Shown one piece after another: positions 23,091 to 36,890 of a DNA stretch of 64,000 bases. The notes under the pieces are model-generated. The model searched no databases and was not told the origin of the DNA. It saw only the letters and a list, made by a program, of their open reading frames with translations. The position numbers and the translations under genes are program-made. Source of the stretch: Tolypeutes matacus. Lineage: Eukaryota; Chordata; Mammalia; Cingulata; Chlamyphoridae. Position 1 is the first letter of the stretch. Each line of letters starts with the position of its first letter. Location: contig JAKSZT010054324.1 in NCBI GenBank assembly GCA_026826555.1, forward strand, positions 7,267,581-7,331,580. Direction: 5' to 3'.

Positions 23091-25520
23091 GCTACAACCC
23101 TGAACTTGAAAAGGGCTTCAATATACAGATTGAGAATGTCTGGCTGTATTTTATAGCTCTAATTTCCAACCTAGAAACTTCAATTTTGCTGCTTTGATTA
23201 CCTTAAGAATATCTAGAGCATACCAGGATTGTTTCATTTTATGACCTTAAAACAGAGCCACTATATTCATGAGAAAGAAGACACGGTCTAATAGGTAAAA
23301 GATACTTTAAAATTATGGGTAAAATGTTTTGCTTTCTTTGTATAAAGGTCACAGATGGCTTTTTACCTTGGTTCTTAATTCAGAAACTCAAGTAGCTGCT
23401 GTAAACCACCTTTTAATTTCCTTGCTAAAAATTCTTTCATTATGAGACACTGTTAGAAGAGCATGACTTTCCTTCTAGTTCAATTTCTTATAAAAATATT
23501 AAGAACTGTTTAAAATCCTTGCCAATAAATGCAGTTTCTAATGTGGAATGTGCAGTTTCAGAATTTGTTCTTCCTGATTTGGGGCTGACATCAATAATGA
23601 GAATAATGATGACTCATATCTAGAACTGAAATTTCTTTTTCATGGGTTTATACATTTTTCCCCTTGAATTGCACCAAAAATGTTTTTTTAATTGGCTTTA
23701 ACTCATGCCCAATAAATTGGATGAAAATTGATTGCTGCAGTCCCGTTTGGTTTAAAATTATTCAAGACTGCACCACGAGTCAAATGATTACATGAGTGAT
23801 GGCAGCCTCACTTTTATGTCCTTAAACTTTATGTTTATGACAAATACCTTTTTTTTTCCAAAATGGCATAATTTATATCAACAATTAATATATGTTCACA
23901 ACTTATAAATATTAAAACATATAATGGAGCCACATTAAAATACATCATATTAAAAACTAAATTTCTCTTATTTTGGTATTTTGTCTTAGTGCCTTCTTTT
24001 CTAGTTCTACCAATACCACAAATTTAATACTAATATTCCTTTTAGAATAAATGATACTTTCATATGGCTTATATAGAGTCTTGGCCATTGTATTAGAATA
24101 TTTTTAAGTAGTAAGAAACAAAAAATAGTGAAGATGTTCAGAGATTGTACTGTCCCATAGAAATGAGAATCAGCCAGTTTCTCAGTCTCTGAAGAGTGAT
24201 TTTTAGAGACAAATGATAAACAAAGTGAAAATTGAATTGACTTTTTCAGGTGACTTTTAGGGCATTGAAATAGCCATTCACTAAATGGTATCTACTAGCA
24301 TGCCAGTTTTTGTTCAATCTTATTAAAATTATTTACTGTGTTATGGTTTTCATTTACTTATGTGCCATATAAATATAGGCAATTCCCTTAAAGAGTTTTG
24401 CTAGTTGGGAATAAAGGTTCTTTTTATGAGATTCTCCGGCAACTGAGGGAAGAAGTATAATAGGGGAAAGAAATGATTAAATAAATGAGGAGAACAACAT
24501 TCCCTGGCCAGAATAACTGAAGGTCTTATGTATAATGAATATTAGGCAGTTCTAATTGGTCAGGATAGTTATGTCTGATGCTGTAATCTAAGAAGTTGGT
24601 AGAGCGATTTCTGAGATTTTTGTCATTTTGCTCTAATATGTCTGTTATATTCATCTTTCGTATGAATTGAATTTCAAGATTTGTTTTTGTAAGTGAACAT
24701 TATTTTGTTTATAGAGTTCCAAGGCAACCTGACATCTCTCTCAATCTAAGTTGCCTTTTAACAGGACACAGGTCCTCATCGCCCAATATCTAGCACCTAT
24801 TCCTACCAGGTGGCCAAAGTGCTTGAAACTTGAATTATAGTCTTTAATTTCCCCCCCCAAACACAAAATTACCTGTTTTTCTGACTTATAAACAAGAGCG
24901 CACGCTCAGAATTTAAAAAAAAAAACGAATAATGCAGAAAATGTAAAGAAAAAAAATCACTTTAAGTCCAATTCCAATCACCTCGAAATAGCCTATGTTA
25001 ATGTTCTGTGGCTAGCTTTTACATGATGTTTAGTACTCTCAATAGTATTTCATAGCAATCATCACAAACTGGTAAATCATAAATATACACCATCCTTTTT
25101 GATGACTTTATAGCCACTTACTATATGTTTATGGAGTAGGCTGTTTAAGATATACAAAAGCTAAATAATTAAAATTGTCCCAAGCTTCAAAATATTAATA
25201 CCTGGTAGTTAGGGCATCCTATGACTCCTTTTATAATATTTCTCAAAATTATATTGTATTTGGCCTGAATCATTTTACAGAAGCAAATCAACTATCAATT
25301 TTATCTCTCTTCCATTTGTCAGCAATATAAGGCATGGCTAGACATAAAAATGTGAATATTTCCAATATAAAAAATAGTTTTTGTCTGTTCATGTTATTTA
25401 TAATGTCTATTTTTCTTGTGTGTGCTTTTTTCTCTTGCAAGTTTTGTGTCATCTTTCATTTCGATTATATTTCCTTAGAATTTACCAAAATTTAAATGTG
25501 GAAAGGACCTTAGAGGTCAT
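23091..25520. other. AT-rich non-coding DNA
   Basis: No gene, exon or confident repeat seen. Confidence 0.45.
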
Positions 25521-25526
25521 CTAATG

Positions 25527-25730
25527 AATAGTGGCTAAGGTCTTGGATCCTAGAACCAGACTACCTAGGGTCAAATCCCATCTCTGTCAATTTCTAATTG
25601 TATGAACTTGGGCAAATTACTTAAATTCCTAGTTTCCCCATCTTTAAAAGAATAGGGTTATTGCAAGTATTAACTGATCTAGCACTTAATACGTACTCCA
25701 TAAATGTTACCCATTATTATTAATACATGT
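25527..25730 (+). repeat. MIR element
   Basis: MIR order from ATAGTGGCTAAGGTCTTGG through GGGTCAAATCCCATCTCTG and GAACTTGGGCAAATTAC to the tail ACTCCATAAATGTTACC. Confidence 0.85.
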
Positions 25731-26229
25731 GGTAATCATGAGGTTTAGTCAGAGTGACTTGCTAAAGGGAATCAGCCTGCTAGTCTGGGGATGAATAAAA
25801 CTAGGACTCAGGTCTCCTTTCCACAAGTCTGGTAATCGCGCTCCATGTCACAATGTGTCCTTTCCAGAAGTGTTTTTCAAGCCTTCCTTTAGAATCAAAG
25901 CTGTTTTAGAAACATCTAGGACTAAGCAAGATGCAGCCTGATAGGCATCTGAATCCTGTTCCTCTCCTCACAGCTTTCCTGGTTTTTATGGCTCAAGGGT
26001 ATTATTTGCTCACAACCACATCATCATTTTTCTAGCGTGTGGTATAAATATTCTGACTACCAAATCAGTTTCATTATTATCACTGTTGAGTCCTTCTTTT
26101 ATACCTGTCAGGCTTCCCCCCATCTCTATAATCCTTTGACCTTTTCACCTCATTGAAGAAGTCTTAGGGTTTTAGACAAACAATCTTTTTAACCCTCTCA
26201 TGCCTTGGTACTGATTCCTATAACTTTGG

Positions 26230-26460
26230 ATCTCTTCTTATTTGGTAGTTCCAAAACTCACACTTGTCAGTTGGTAAATCTTGTATCCAGTAGTTTCACA
26301 TCTGCATTTCCCTCTGTTGGCTTTCAAAGTCCACCTTGATGTGGCTCCACAGTACCTAGCCAACTGCTCTCAGCCCACATCCTCCACCACAGTCAGCCTG
26401 GTTTCCTTCATCAAAGTGTCTTCCTCATTTTCACCTATTTCACCTCATTTCATTAGCTCT
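26230..26460. repeat. Possible L2-like LINE fragment
   Basis: TTTCAAAGTCCACCTTGATG, GGCTCCACAGTACC and CTCCACCACAGTCAGCC resemble an L2 segment. An ORF over it (26281-26550) is probably residual or chance. Confidence 0.4.
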
Positions 26461-26462
26461 GA

Positions 26463-26500
26463 GCATGCGCGCGCACACACACGCACACGTGCGCACATAC
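26463..26500. repeat. Alternating CG/CA tract, Z-DNA-prone
   Basis: 38 consecutive alternating purine-pyrimidine bases with a CGCGCG core. Confidence 0.9.
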
Positions 26501-28660
26501 CAATAGATTCATATAAAGCAGATTTATATAAATATCTTTTAAAACTCTGAGGACTAAAACACAGTAGTATATATTAATGTTTTCCTCTTTTATGAAAAGC
26601 TTGCAAAAAGGCTCATGCTTTCTTGTATCCCTTTGATATGACTAATATGGAAACATGCCTCTCTTTAAGTACTCATTTTCTATCTAGGAAATATTAGTAT
26701 TCTAGGAAACATCAGTGCTCTATGAGTTAAATAATGAGCACTGACATAAAAGACAGGCTTTTTTCTTTTTATTGTCTGCACATGGAATCTAGAAATCTCA
26801 GCAAAAGAAAAAAAGAAATTTCACAGTAAATTGTGTCAAAATAATTCAAGGAAATGTCTGTTTGTTGCTCAAACAGCTTAAACAGTCTTTAACACCACAC
26901 CATTCATTTATGTTATGGCTTCCAACTCGTGTTTACAAAAACTGACATTTTCAAACAGTCATATTCTCTAATTTCTCATACAAGAATGACATTGGCCAAA
27001 GGAATAGAACATTATTTCTATTATAACAGTATTCTCAGCCTTTCCTAAATTGTACATATATATGCTCAATCAGAGAAATAGATTTTCCATTTAGTCATAT
27101 CATCATGAAGGGTTAAAAGGGGTTGGAGTGAAATGGCATTACACAGCAGCACAGGCTACTCTGTATGTATGTGTGTGCTTTTTTGGTGCTAATTATACTT
27201 CCTTCTAGAAGTCCGGCAGTCAGAGGACTGGGCTTGACCTTGATTGGGTCAATTTTATGAAATGATAAGGTACAGACTGATGCTGGTTGAAGTTTAAAAT
27301 AAAAAAAATTAAAACAAAAAACATTAAGCCTGTTTCCCATTGTGACGTACAATGGATTTAGACCTCCAAAAGATTAAGGTTCATTATGTAATCAGTCTGC
27401 CCAATGTTCTATTTCCTTCCAAATCATTCACTCACTGAAAGTCCATATCAGTAGCTTTATCTATAAGAATCCATAGCAAAGGAAACCCAGTAGGGAGCTG
27501 AAAAACTATAAGCAAGTTTTAGTATTCCTTTTGATATTCTGTGTTTTACAATGTCAAATGGATATTATTTCTCCATTTTGTTTATTCAAAACAAACAAAG
27601 GTATTATAGAAAGCATATTCTCTTGTGCCTGTAACATATTTTATCTCTATATTCCTTTAGATATTTATTTTGATAGAGTTATCAGGCACAGACTACCTAA
27701 GAAATAGACAACTAGAGCAGAAAGTACTGTTAGCCTATTCAAATGAAATAAATATAATAGTCTATAAAAATATATGTGGAGAGAGGGAATGAGCCTAAGG
27801 AGAGGCAAGTGATAAGAAGATTGAAACTGATTTCTTTCAAGGCCATAAATGACTAGTAACTTTCAAAATCTTGCTTTAGAGTTAACACAGAATGGTAAAT
27901 AAGAATAGATAATTTATGCATGTATATAATTGAATAATAAAAGTGTCTCTTGGCATAAAATCAAAATATTTTTAATTTGATTAGACTGCAGTGGTATGTA
28001 TACCACTCAACTTGATTTCAGTGAGTAATTAACTGAATTATAAGGTATACTTAATGCCATACACTAACAGAGTAAGCTTAACTAAGTAACAATAGCCATA
28101 ATTAATGCCAAAGAGAGTAACAGATTACAAAATGACTGACATTCAGGAAACCTGCTATTACTATTAACCTTAGAAATGTTATCTAAATTCTTAATACCTC
28201 TGTTATGTCACTGAAAATGAGAAATAATTTATGTCCTCTTTACTTTTGGAATTATACTGATAAACATGTAAAAATGCTTTGAACATTTTGTGAGAAAAAG
28301 TATTATAAAAATCTAGGGCATTTTACTTTTTATATCAGTTAAATAGGATCCTGGATTTAGTCCTTTTTGAAGACCTACAACTTTTTATGGGTGGAATCAT
28401 GAAGTTTGTATTGGGAAATATATTGAAGTCACATAACTGAGCAGGCAGAACATTTTAAGCCTTTTGGGGCCTTTTAAACTTTCTTTGCAATTAGAAATGT
28501 GAGAAGATATTTACCGTGGGATATATCAGTTATAACATTAATGGGAGCAAGTGAAAATATTTAAAAGTATACAAAAGCAGTATACAAAATCCAGAATCTA
28601 ATTCTGGATTCATCAAATAAATACGCTAAGTCACCATTTTTGCTTCCATAATCGTAGTCA
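26501..28660. other. AT-rich non-coding DNA
   Basis: No gene or confident repeat seen. Confidence 0.4.
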
Positions 28661-28664
28661 CCAT

Positions 28665-28885
28665 CTATCAACTGCTTCCTCTATGCCAGGAAGTTTGAAA
28701 CACTTTACATTCATCATTATATTTAACTGCACACTTATCCTAAATCGGGCATTTTCTCACCATTTTATAGATCAGGAAACCAAGACTTAGATGAATACAC
28801 AAAATAACTTGTCCAAGGCCCCACAGTGGTAAAGTCAGGAGTCAAATCCAGGCCTGTCTGAAGTCAGAGCCCAAGATCTTAACAT
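28665..28885 (-). repeat. MIR element, reverse orientation
   Basis: Reverse MIR order: CTCTATGCCAGGAAGTTTG, CTCACCATTTTATAGATC, TGTCCAAGGCCCCACAGTGG, CAGGAGTCAAATCCAGGCC. Confidence 0.85.
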
Positions 28886-31390
28886 TTAGCAAAACTGTAT
28901 CTCCTAGAAGGATAACATTAAAATTTCCATTTAAAGGAGTAATTTTTTGACAGGCTATACTATTTAAAAATTTATAAAGGGACTGCACAAAATTTAGAAG
29001 GATAAACAATAAGACCAACATATGGCAGGCACATTGTGAATATGTTTTATAAAAACTGAATTATTTAAACCTCCCAAATTTTCCCTTCACAAGAATATCC
29101 TAAAAAGTAATTTGATTTCCTTGAGGCATTTATTTTCTCTAATTTAATTCTGTTTATGTAAGAATCCCTACATTCTGGCACACATTATAGGCCCTCAAAA
29201 GGTGCATGAATTTGGCCTTTGTTAAAGATCAGGAATAAATATTTAGAAATATGAACAAAATGAACAAAATGAAAAAAAAAAGACAAAAAATAACAAAAAA
29301 AATAGAAATATGAACTGATTATGTATCACTCATGTGACCTTCACCTGAAGATAAATGTTTTTTTTTTCTTTTTTTAATTTATTGAAGTATATCACTCATA
29401 CATGAATATTATACCTGGAAAAACTCAGTTAAGTCTAATTTTTTTTGGTATTGGAATTATGATCAGTTATAAACAGAAATACAACTTTTTTATATTTCAA
29501 AAGCTTCCATTTTTTTCTTTATACATCCTAGAAAGACTTGTTTGCCTTAACAATCTATCCCATTTCCTACAGATAGAAATTAATAATGGAAAATTCTTTT
29601 AGAAAACAATTTACATTTATGGATATTTTATTATTTTCCTTTATTCATAATGAATTTCTATGCTTATATAAACTATATATAGCATTCATTTGTCACAATA
29701 AAAGTGACACAGGAGTAGTTTTTAATTTCATGCCAAAACATTTTCTATTCAAAAAGGAAAATTTATTTTAAAATATCTTTTAGTTTTGAAGAGTTAAAAT
29801 TATTTAAATTAATGAAAACTCTTTTTCTTGCATTTCAAACTTAATGAATCTTTAAGCCTTATGCAAATTCGCATGTTTAAAATGTCCTACCTGTATTAAC
29901 AAAGAATAGTTTAAATTGACCATTGTCTGCTTAATTTCAATTTGATTAAGGAGAACAAAAATGAAAACCATAGCTTAAGAGGCTCATTTAAACTGTAAAT
30001 TTGAACTTGTATGAGTGTTAGTAACAAGCAGAAAAATAGCTTATCTGATTACCTGAAGATAGTATAATACTGCCTAAATACATTACAAGAATATTTCTTA
30101 GAATGCTTATACAGAAGCCACTATGTATACCAATATGATAACATTCTTTAAAAATGACAGTATAGATGGATAAAGTTAATTACATAAACATGCATTTCTC
30201 TCTTAATATTAAAGGATACATCCATACACTGGAATTTTAAAAACAACAAACACCTATTCTCTGTGTTACAAGATATGAAGGATTTATGCATATAACTATT
30301 CAATGGAAATGTCTTTGAGTTTCCATGGCGTATTTATTTGCTTATCTCCCTATGGTAATCAGATAGCAACTTCAAAATTTTAAAAATTGTTTTTAATGTC
30401 TTTCAAAAGTTTAGTAATTATTGAAACATTTAATAAAATCTTAAATTTTTCTCATTACTTTTCCAACAAATTCATTTTTAAATCTTCCTCCCCCCTAACT
30501 GATTTAAACAGCCTTTAAGTTGTCAGTTAAGTGCACTCTGATATTGATCCAAGTATGGGGGTTAAACAAAATAAAAATCGATTGATGTTCTAATGCATTA
30601 ATTATGTGTTATCAGTTGAAGGTAACTTTTTCTAAGTGTTCCGAAGACTTAAAATATAAATGCTATTGTGGAAAATGCAACGTGTTCTTTCATACCTATA
30701 CACCTTCATAAATGCATATTAATGAACTTGCAATACAATTACGAAAAAAAGAACAAGGTACAGTACAAAGTCATTAGTGAATCAAGACAACAAGATCACT
30801 GGCTATTCCCTGGTCATTATACATTTTAAATTAATTTTTTTAGGAAACATTTATTCAAATAATACATATAATTTCAAACCTCATATCCATAATAGCAGAC
30901 AGAGAGTGTAGATATAAAGTGTGCTGTAAGAACCAGGGAGTGTCAGAAATCACACCTGGAATTTTTTGAGTTCCCTGAATTACCACCTTAGAAATTACCT
31001 GGGTATAGGGGAAGATGGAAAGGGGTTCACTATAACTGTTATTTCAGTAAATCGCTAAGCAGATTCTTTTGTGTAGTTGAAAACTTCTTAGGCTATTTTA
31101 AAAATCATCCTGGAATCTCACCTGTTGCCCCATCACTTCAATAAAAAGGTCAAGTTTAACCACAGTTTATAGCTATTCCTCTCTGTCAGGTTCTTCTGCT
31201 TTTCTTAAAATGAAAGGCAGACTTTAGAGTCCGTTTAGAATCTATTTCCAACACTGTAGTCAGAGAGCTTTCTCTGCCCCTGCTCTGACAAAAACAAAAT
31301 TCAGTTTTATACCAGAGAGTTTTAATTTGTTCCTAATTCTCAATTACACCAAACTTCACAAACTTTATAGTTTTCAAATTATTGTTTATT
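28886..31390. other. AT-rich non-coding DNA upstream of the 31.4 kb block
   Basis: No gene recognised. A short block at about 29,370-29,400 (AATTTATTGAAGTATATCAC) may be a decayed L1 piece, too short to call. Confidence 0.4.
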
Positions 31391-32280
31391 CATTGTAGTT
31401 ATGCTGAGCCCCTTTGCCTCCCTGCCCACAACTTCCGTCTCCAAATAATTTTTAAGACGGGTGGGCTTTCTCTCTCACCGTCCCTCTCCTGTTTATATTT
31501 ATTTAGTAAATTATTATTATTATTAAACAATATCCCGTTCCAGGCGCCCCCTCTCTGCCTGCGGAAAGCTTTTTAAGGACAGTTTACTTTAGCGGTCTAT
31601 CAGTAGACTGCTGCCTCTGCCACCTGAATTTCAATTTCTTAATTTACAGCCCAAATAAAACAGAATGGAGCAGGATCTGGGCTGCTCTCTATATTGGGTT
31701 GGCCTTATCAAGCGTGAAGTTTGGCGCATTGCAAACCTATTCAAGTGATTATCTGTTGAGGACCTCTAGAGCCATCTCCATCTCTGCAGCGGACTGATAA
31801 GACAGCTGTTTCTCTAGCCGCTGCGTCTCTCCGGGCCTCAGTCGTCTTCTGATACAAACTCCGCCTTTGTCACCGTGCCCAGTGCCGTCACTTGCTCTGT
31901 GGGGCAAGAGTTTGATCTAACACACGTGGGGGGAAAGTATGAGGGTGTGTAAGAGCAGAGGAGGGAGGAAAGAAGTGGGGAGGGCCAGGAGAACGAGAAG
32001 GGGAGGAGGGAAAGAGGGTTAAGGACCGGAGGGAGATGGGGGCAGGGCGGCGTGCCGAGCGCTGTTGATCGCTCTGATTGACTAGTCGCTCAGCCGGTTT
32101 TATTATTTCAAATTAGAACTGCATCGCTCACAAGTAGAAACATAAATCTTCAGTATAAGAAAGAGCCTCGGAGCATTGGAAGCAGAAAAACCGTTTCTTC
32201 CCAGGACCGTGTAAAGAGACCGGCGAAGAGACTGATTTGCCACCAGCTGAGACAGATGGTTTCCTTAACTTTGGAAACTG

Positions 32281-32290
32281 CTATTTTTAA
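32281..32290. promoter_or_regulatory. MEF2-type site
   Basis: CTATTTTTAA fits the YTAWWWWTAR consensus exactly. This pattern is common in AT-rich DNA, so its value depends on conservation. Confidence 0.35.
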
Positions 32291-33166
32291 TAACTTGTAT
32301 TAATTTTGCATGAGATGTATCGACTCCAGGAGAAAGCTGAGAGAAGGCTGTTAGTATCCCGTATGAGACGGACAGGAGGCTCTGATTTGCCCTTTCTCAC
32401 TTCCAGGTCTTCTTCACACACTTTATTCGCCTGAATGTCCTAGCTCCCCCTTTCCGTGGTCAGGACAGGCACGAGTTTATCCGCCTGAAAGTTGCTACTG
32501 AGTAAAAGTGGGGAGGAAAATAAATCTGAGGGCATTCGTGGGAGAGTTTACATAAATGATCGTGGATCTGAAGCTGCAAATATATTTTTCCGAGACACTA
32601 TAGGGCACATGCAACAGATCTTAGTTTGAATATCTGCAGGCAAAGCATCTAAAGGACAATGAACCTCATATAAATTTTGCCCGGAAAAAAAAAATGAGGA
32701 AGGAGAACAATTTAGGCTGTTAGAGATTTACCGCGACACTAGATTACTTTTTTTTTCTTTTTTTTTTTTTTTTAACGTTTAAATAAACAGTTAAACGTGC
32801 CTTTAAGTGTAAATAGTAATCTCAGGATTCTCCCTGAGTCGGCTTTCTTTCTAGATTTCTCTTTGGAACAAGAGTTTAAAGACAAAATGTAAAAAGAAAG
32901 TAAAGGATGTTTGTGATCCTGCTCCCTGCCGTCCCTGGCACTGTCATTGTGGAAAATGCGATATTAAGGGTCTTTGCAAAATAGTCTCGGAAGTCACTCC
33001 CTTAGGTTAAAGACTTTGCCCCCTTTGCCTGGTGGAGAGATGAGAGACAAATTGGGGGAGGGGAGCAAGGGCTAGCGGCTAGACGTTTTTGTTTTGGCTG
33101 CTGATTCTCAGGAATTTGAAGGATAAAAACTCTGGAGGTTTGGCAGACATTTCGAAGGCTACTTGG

Positions 33167-33174
33167 ATTTGCAT
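33167..33174 (+). promoter_or_regulatory. Octamer (POU) motif
   Basis: Exact ATTTGCAT. A partial second match, ATGCAAG, lies 20-odd bases downstream, and a CACCTG E-box follows at 33,210. Confidence 0.4.
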
Positions 33175-33300
33175 TTATTTTCCATGACCATTTTCATGCA
33201 AGACAGGCGCACCTGGGCAAAGTAAAAGAGTGGAGGGTGCGTTGCGAGTTTGGTGCTCAAACCCTCCTGAAGGTTTGTCAAGGCGGCGGGATCCTAAAAA

Positions 33301-36300
33301 AAGCCAGCCTAATTCAAAATAAATGTGTTTCAACGGAGCAGGACAGCTTCTTCCTCAAAGTCATGGAAGGAAAGATTTCCAAGAAACACAGTTTCCTTGT
33401 CTCACAGACAAGGTACAGAAAACATTGAGCAGGCTTTGCAAACTTTCAGGTGGAGGGGCGGGTTGAGGGTTGAGTGTTTAAAATTGGGGTTAATCTTCTT
33501 GTCTCTGTCCATGGTGCTAATCCCTCCGTCACTCTCTTGCCTAGTTATGGAGGGCTGAACTCCCGTAGATATCAATTTTCTCGACTTTTTTTTTTTCTTT
33601 CTTTCTGTTTTCTAAGCTGTGGAAGGAAAGTTGACATACTACTTTAAGAAGAATAAATAAAAGAGCAAACGGCAATTGTATAATATCTATATTTCTCACG
33701 CAGGCACTAAACTATTACGTTTCCAACATTCTGAACCACAAAACCCCAAACAGCCCAATAAACGAAAAATGAAAAATATTTTTATTCATCTGAAAGGGTA
33801 TAATGTTTGGAACTACCGCCCTAAACCAAACAATGTAAACTCATTTTCATAGCTTAACTGCTTTATTTACTTTTTAAAAAAGGCTATGATTGTGGCTTAC
33901 AGGGCCCTTTATCATAAAATGTCAAAATCAACCCTCCTCCACCAAGAAGGACTAGAGTAAGAGAGTTATTTATTATCAAAGACATTGCCCACAATAGCTA
34001 ATGAGTATTTCTGTGGAGGACTGTCCTTTTATAATGAAATTTTAGTAAAATAATCAGTTGAATTCACTGCTTTTTCGGCATTGGGAACCAATCTTTTTGC
34101 AACTTCCTCCACATCAAACTTTTTTCCAGACTCTCAGGACTCCCTCCATCTCCCCTTTCTCTGATGCAATTCACATAATGCTGGGGACTTTGGAGATAAT
34201 ATGACTTAATCATAACTCAAACTTATTTTTAAAACTTTTTTTCATTGCAAGTTCAGGTGTGGTGGAAAATTAGTTTAACATAACTATGAATGAAGGGTTC
34301 TATGGGGTTGATTATATTTCTGCTTTGTCTGGAGTGTGCTATTTTTTGCACATAAGCATGCTAAGACAACATGAGTTTCAAAATGAAATGTACATCCAGG
34401 TATCACTTGTTTTAAAATGGCTGTATTCAGTTTTTATTTTTAGAAGTTGGAAAAGTTGTGTTATTTATGGTATATTTATCAATATAAAAGTTTTTAAATT
34501 AAAAATATCTCTCTTAATTGAGAAAGTAAACTAGTGTTTTAAAATATTTTCAATTTCTTGAGTAATTTAACTACATAGAAAAGACATGTTAAAGATGACA
34601 ATGTTTTGAAAGATATTTGTTGCTCTACCCAAACTGGAAAAAAAAAAAAAAAAAGCAAAACCGTGGAATCTACAGAATTTAGAATTTGGCACTTGAATGG
34701 ACACATTTACCACATTTTCTATGCAATTTCTTTAACTACACAAGATACATGCTAGATTTTCATCACATCCCAACTTCCCTTTCCCCATCCTTTTGGAAAA
34801 TATACCACTGTAATCTACATCTTTCTTGTGAATACAAACATACACCAATAAATAAAGTATTAGTATCCATCCAATTAAAAGGCACTCATGTAATTGCAAA
34901 TTTTCTTTAAAGTGCTGAGAATATTACATTTAACACATGCAACAATCCAATATTAAGAGTGTGCTAACAAGGAGAAAAGACAATTGACTATATAATAAGT
35001 CTGATTAAATTAAAGTGTTATGCCCAAATTATGGTATCTTTTACTTTAAGAGTTATTTCTCCTGAGCTGGGGATGGAGTGGGTCAGCAGGAGGTTGAAGA
35101 AGAGTGACAACAAACAGTCTTGCAACTGTTTCTTCATACAATGATTATTCTAGATGAGGTGAGATCTTTCTGTCTTTTCCTTAATTTGTCCTTCCCTCAC
35201 TCCCATGACTCCATTTCTTCAAACTTGTTTTCTTCTTGCCATGAGTTCCATTCTGGTCTAGAGAAGAGTTTTAAATTCAAATTAGGACCCCAGGGGCTAT
35301 TGTTATATAAAAGAGTGGGGGAGGGACTTAGGGCATGAAAATTATTAAGGATAATTATGAGATAATATGTAGACTCAGGCCTTCTTTCCCAATCCTCAGT
35401 TATTGTCATGCAAAGTAATAGAACTCAGACATTGTTATAGGAACTGTAAGGATGAGACAAAACAAACAGGTCTTCTGTTCTTTGCTATTAATCATTCCTA
35501 CACTCAAGGACACTTTCAAGAAAAATTGATTTACTTTACTTCTCACTAACAAGTCATTTTGCTCAGGGACCATCTGTCCCTTTTCCCTCCATCCTGGCCC
35601 CACCCTCCTGTAATCTCTAACTCATACCTGTCCTTTTCTTTCTGGCATTTTCAAAGAATAGCGACTAGTACCAAATAAAGAGGGAAAGGAATTACTTTCA
35701 AAAGGTATGTGCCTCTGGAGAAGATACATTAAATCGTTTGTGTAAGAGATGTAAGTACTGTCTAGGAAGTTGGGGCTATCTTTCAAGATGGAAAGACGAA
35801 ATTATGGCCGGAAAAGAACGTAGGTCAAGTGAATATTGTCTCTATTTATTCATCAAGGCGATCCGGAGAACCACACTTTCACGCAGAGGAAGAAATAAAT
35901 ACCATGAATAAAACTGTACTTCAGCCTCTTTAATGTTGTTAAAATATGGGTTCATAATAAAGTAGTCTACATCTATAAAGCAGAAACGTTGACAGCACCT
36001 GGTCTATTGGTTAAACTTTCTAAATCCTCAGAGAAAGAGCCCTGATAAAGGCTCAACTATCTTTACTGTCAGCAATACATGTGTGGTCCAAGAACTGTAC
36101 CGCCAGCAAATGCAGAGGAGTGGTAGCTTGTTCTGATTTTATATACAGCTTCTCTTTTTGAGAGACATACACCACAAAATGGACTTTAGCTCTACTATTT
36201 CTTTTCCTGGATAGGACGTTTATCCTACACTTACCTATCCTAACATGAATCCTAACTCAAACGGTACAGCTTTATTCAAAGTAATTCTGACTTCATTCTT

Positions 36301-36316
36301 ATCCTAAAAGGGTGCT
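33301..36316. other. Non-coding DNA between the regulatory block and the bidirectional promoter
   Basis: No confident repeat or exon. If the antisense transcript exists, this is its intron or downstream exon territory. Confidence 0.4.
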
Positions 36317-36403
36317 TAAAAACAAACAAACAAACAAACAAACAAACAAAAAAAACAAAAAAAACAACAACAAAAAAACAACCACCACCACAACAAAAAA
36401 CAA
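36317..36403. repeat. (CAAA)n simple repeat
   Basis: Tandem AAAC units grading into A/AC/ACC-rich sequence. ORFs over it on both strands are low-complexity artefacts. Confidence 0.95.
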
Positions 36404-36805
36404 GAGATCTGCAATAAGCCTTTCTTTAAAAAGTAAAAAAAAAAAAAATTGCCTAATATCCAACACAGAATACTGGAACACAAATCGAGAAAGGCATGCG
36501 GGCAAGTAAGGGATGTGCATTCATCCCTTTCACTCAGATCAAAGAAAGGGAGCTCTCAATGACTCATACATACCGGGCAGAGAATTTAATATTATAAAGA
36601 AACATGCCATATTTGCGGCAGTGATGACAAAAGCAATGACTCTTTCCGAAGCAGAAAAATTTAAGAGGTAAGGAGATCGTGCCACATCGCAAACTCTTTA
36701 TAGTACTGTTCCAACCCTCCCACGTTGCACTCTCCTCATCTCCTTTTGCTTCTTGCATTTCCCCTCGCCGCCAGTGTTATGTGTGTACCTCCCGGCACAA
36801 CTTAC

Positions 36806-36890
36806 CTTGAAACGGGACTCCATTGAGTTCTCGAGAATGACACCAGCTACTAGCCAATCGTATTACGCGGTCTCGCCTGGGCGGCCTCAA
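36806..36890 (-). ncRNA. Candidate first exon of a divergent antisense lncRNA
   Basis: Read on the minus strand, this stretch ends in the consensus donor TTTCAAG|GTAAGTTGTG (exon edge 36,806, intron from 36,805 leftward). It lies directly left of the CCAAT boxes and of the plus-strand promoter, the classic layout of a divergent promoter with a long non-coding antisense RNA. The 5' end is only bracketed by the CCAAT boxes. No meaningful ORF is present. If the locus is MBNL1 this would correspond to MBNL1-AS1; that identity is inference. Confidence 0.45.

Larger units (their letters stand above)
31400..33300. promoter_or_regulatory. GC-rich, repeat-free regulatory block
   Basis: Composition shifts from AT-rich to mixed GC-rich with CpGs (for example GGCGTGCCGAGCGC near 32,050), and no interspersed repeats are seen over about 2 kb. 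It includes a purine-rich G tract (31,950-32,050), an exact MEF2 consensus (32,281-32,290), an exact octamer (33,167-33,174) and a CACCTG E-box (33,210-33,215). It lies 4-5 kb left of the bidirectional promoter, so it may be an enhancer, another alternative promoter, or part of the antisense transcript. I saw no strong splice donor, so transcription is not established. Confidence 0.5.

Noticed and set aside
36312..36520. Asn/Lys/Thr-rich ORFs on both strands
   Set aside because: Translation of a (CAAA)n simple repeat.
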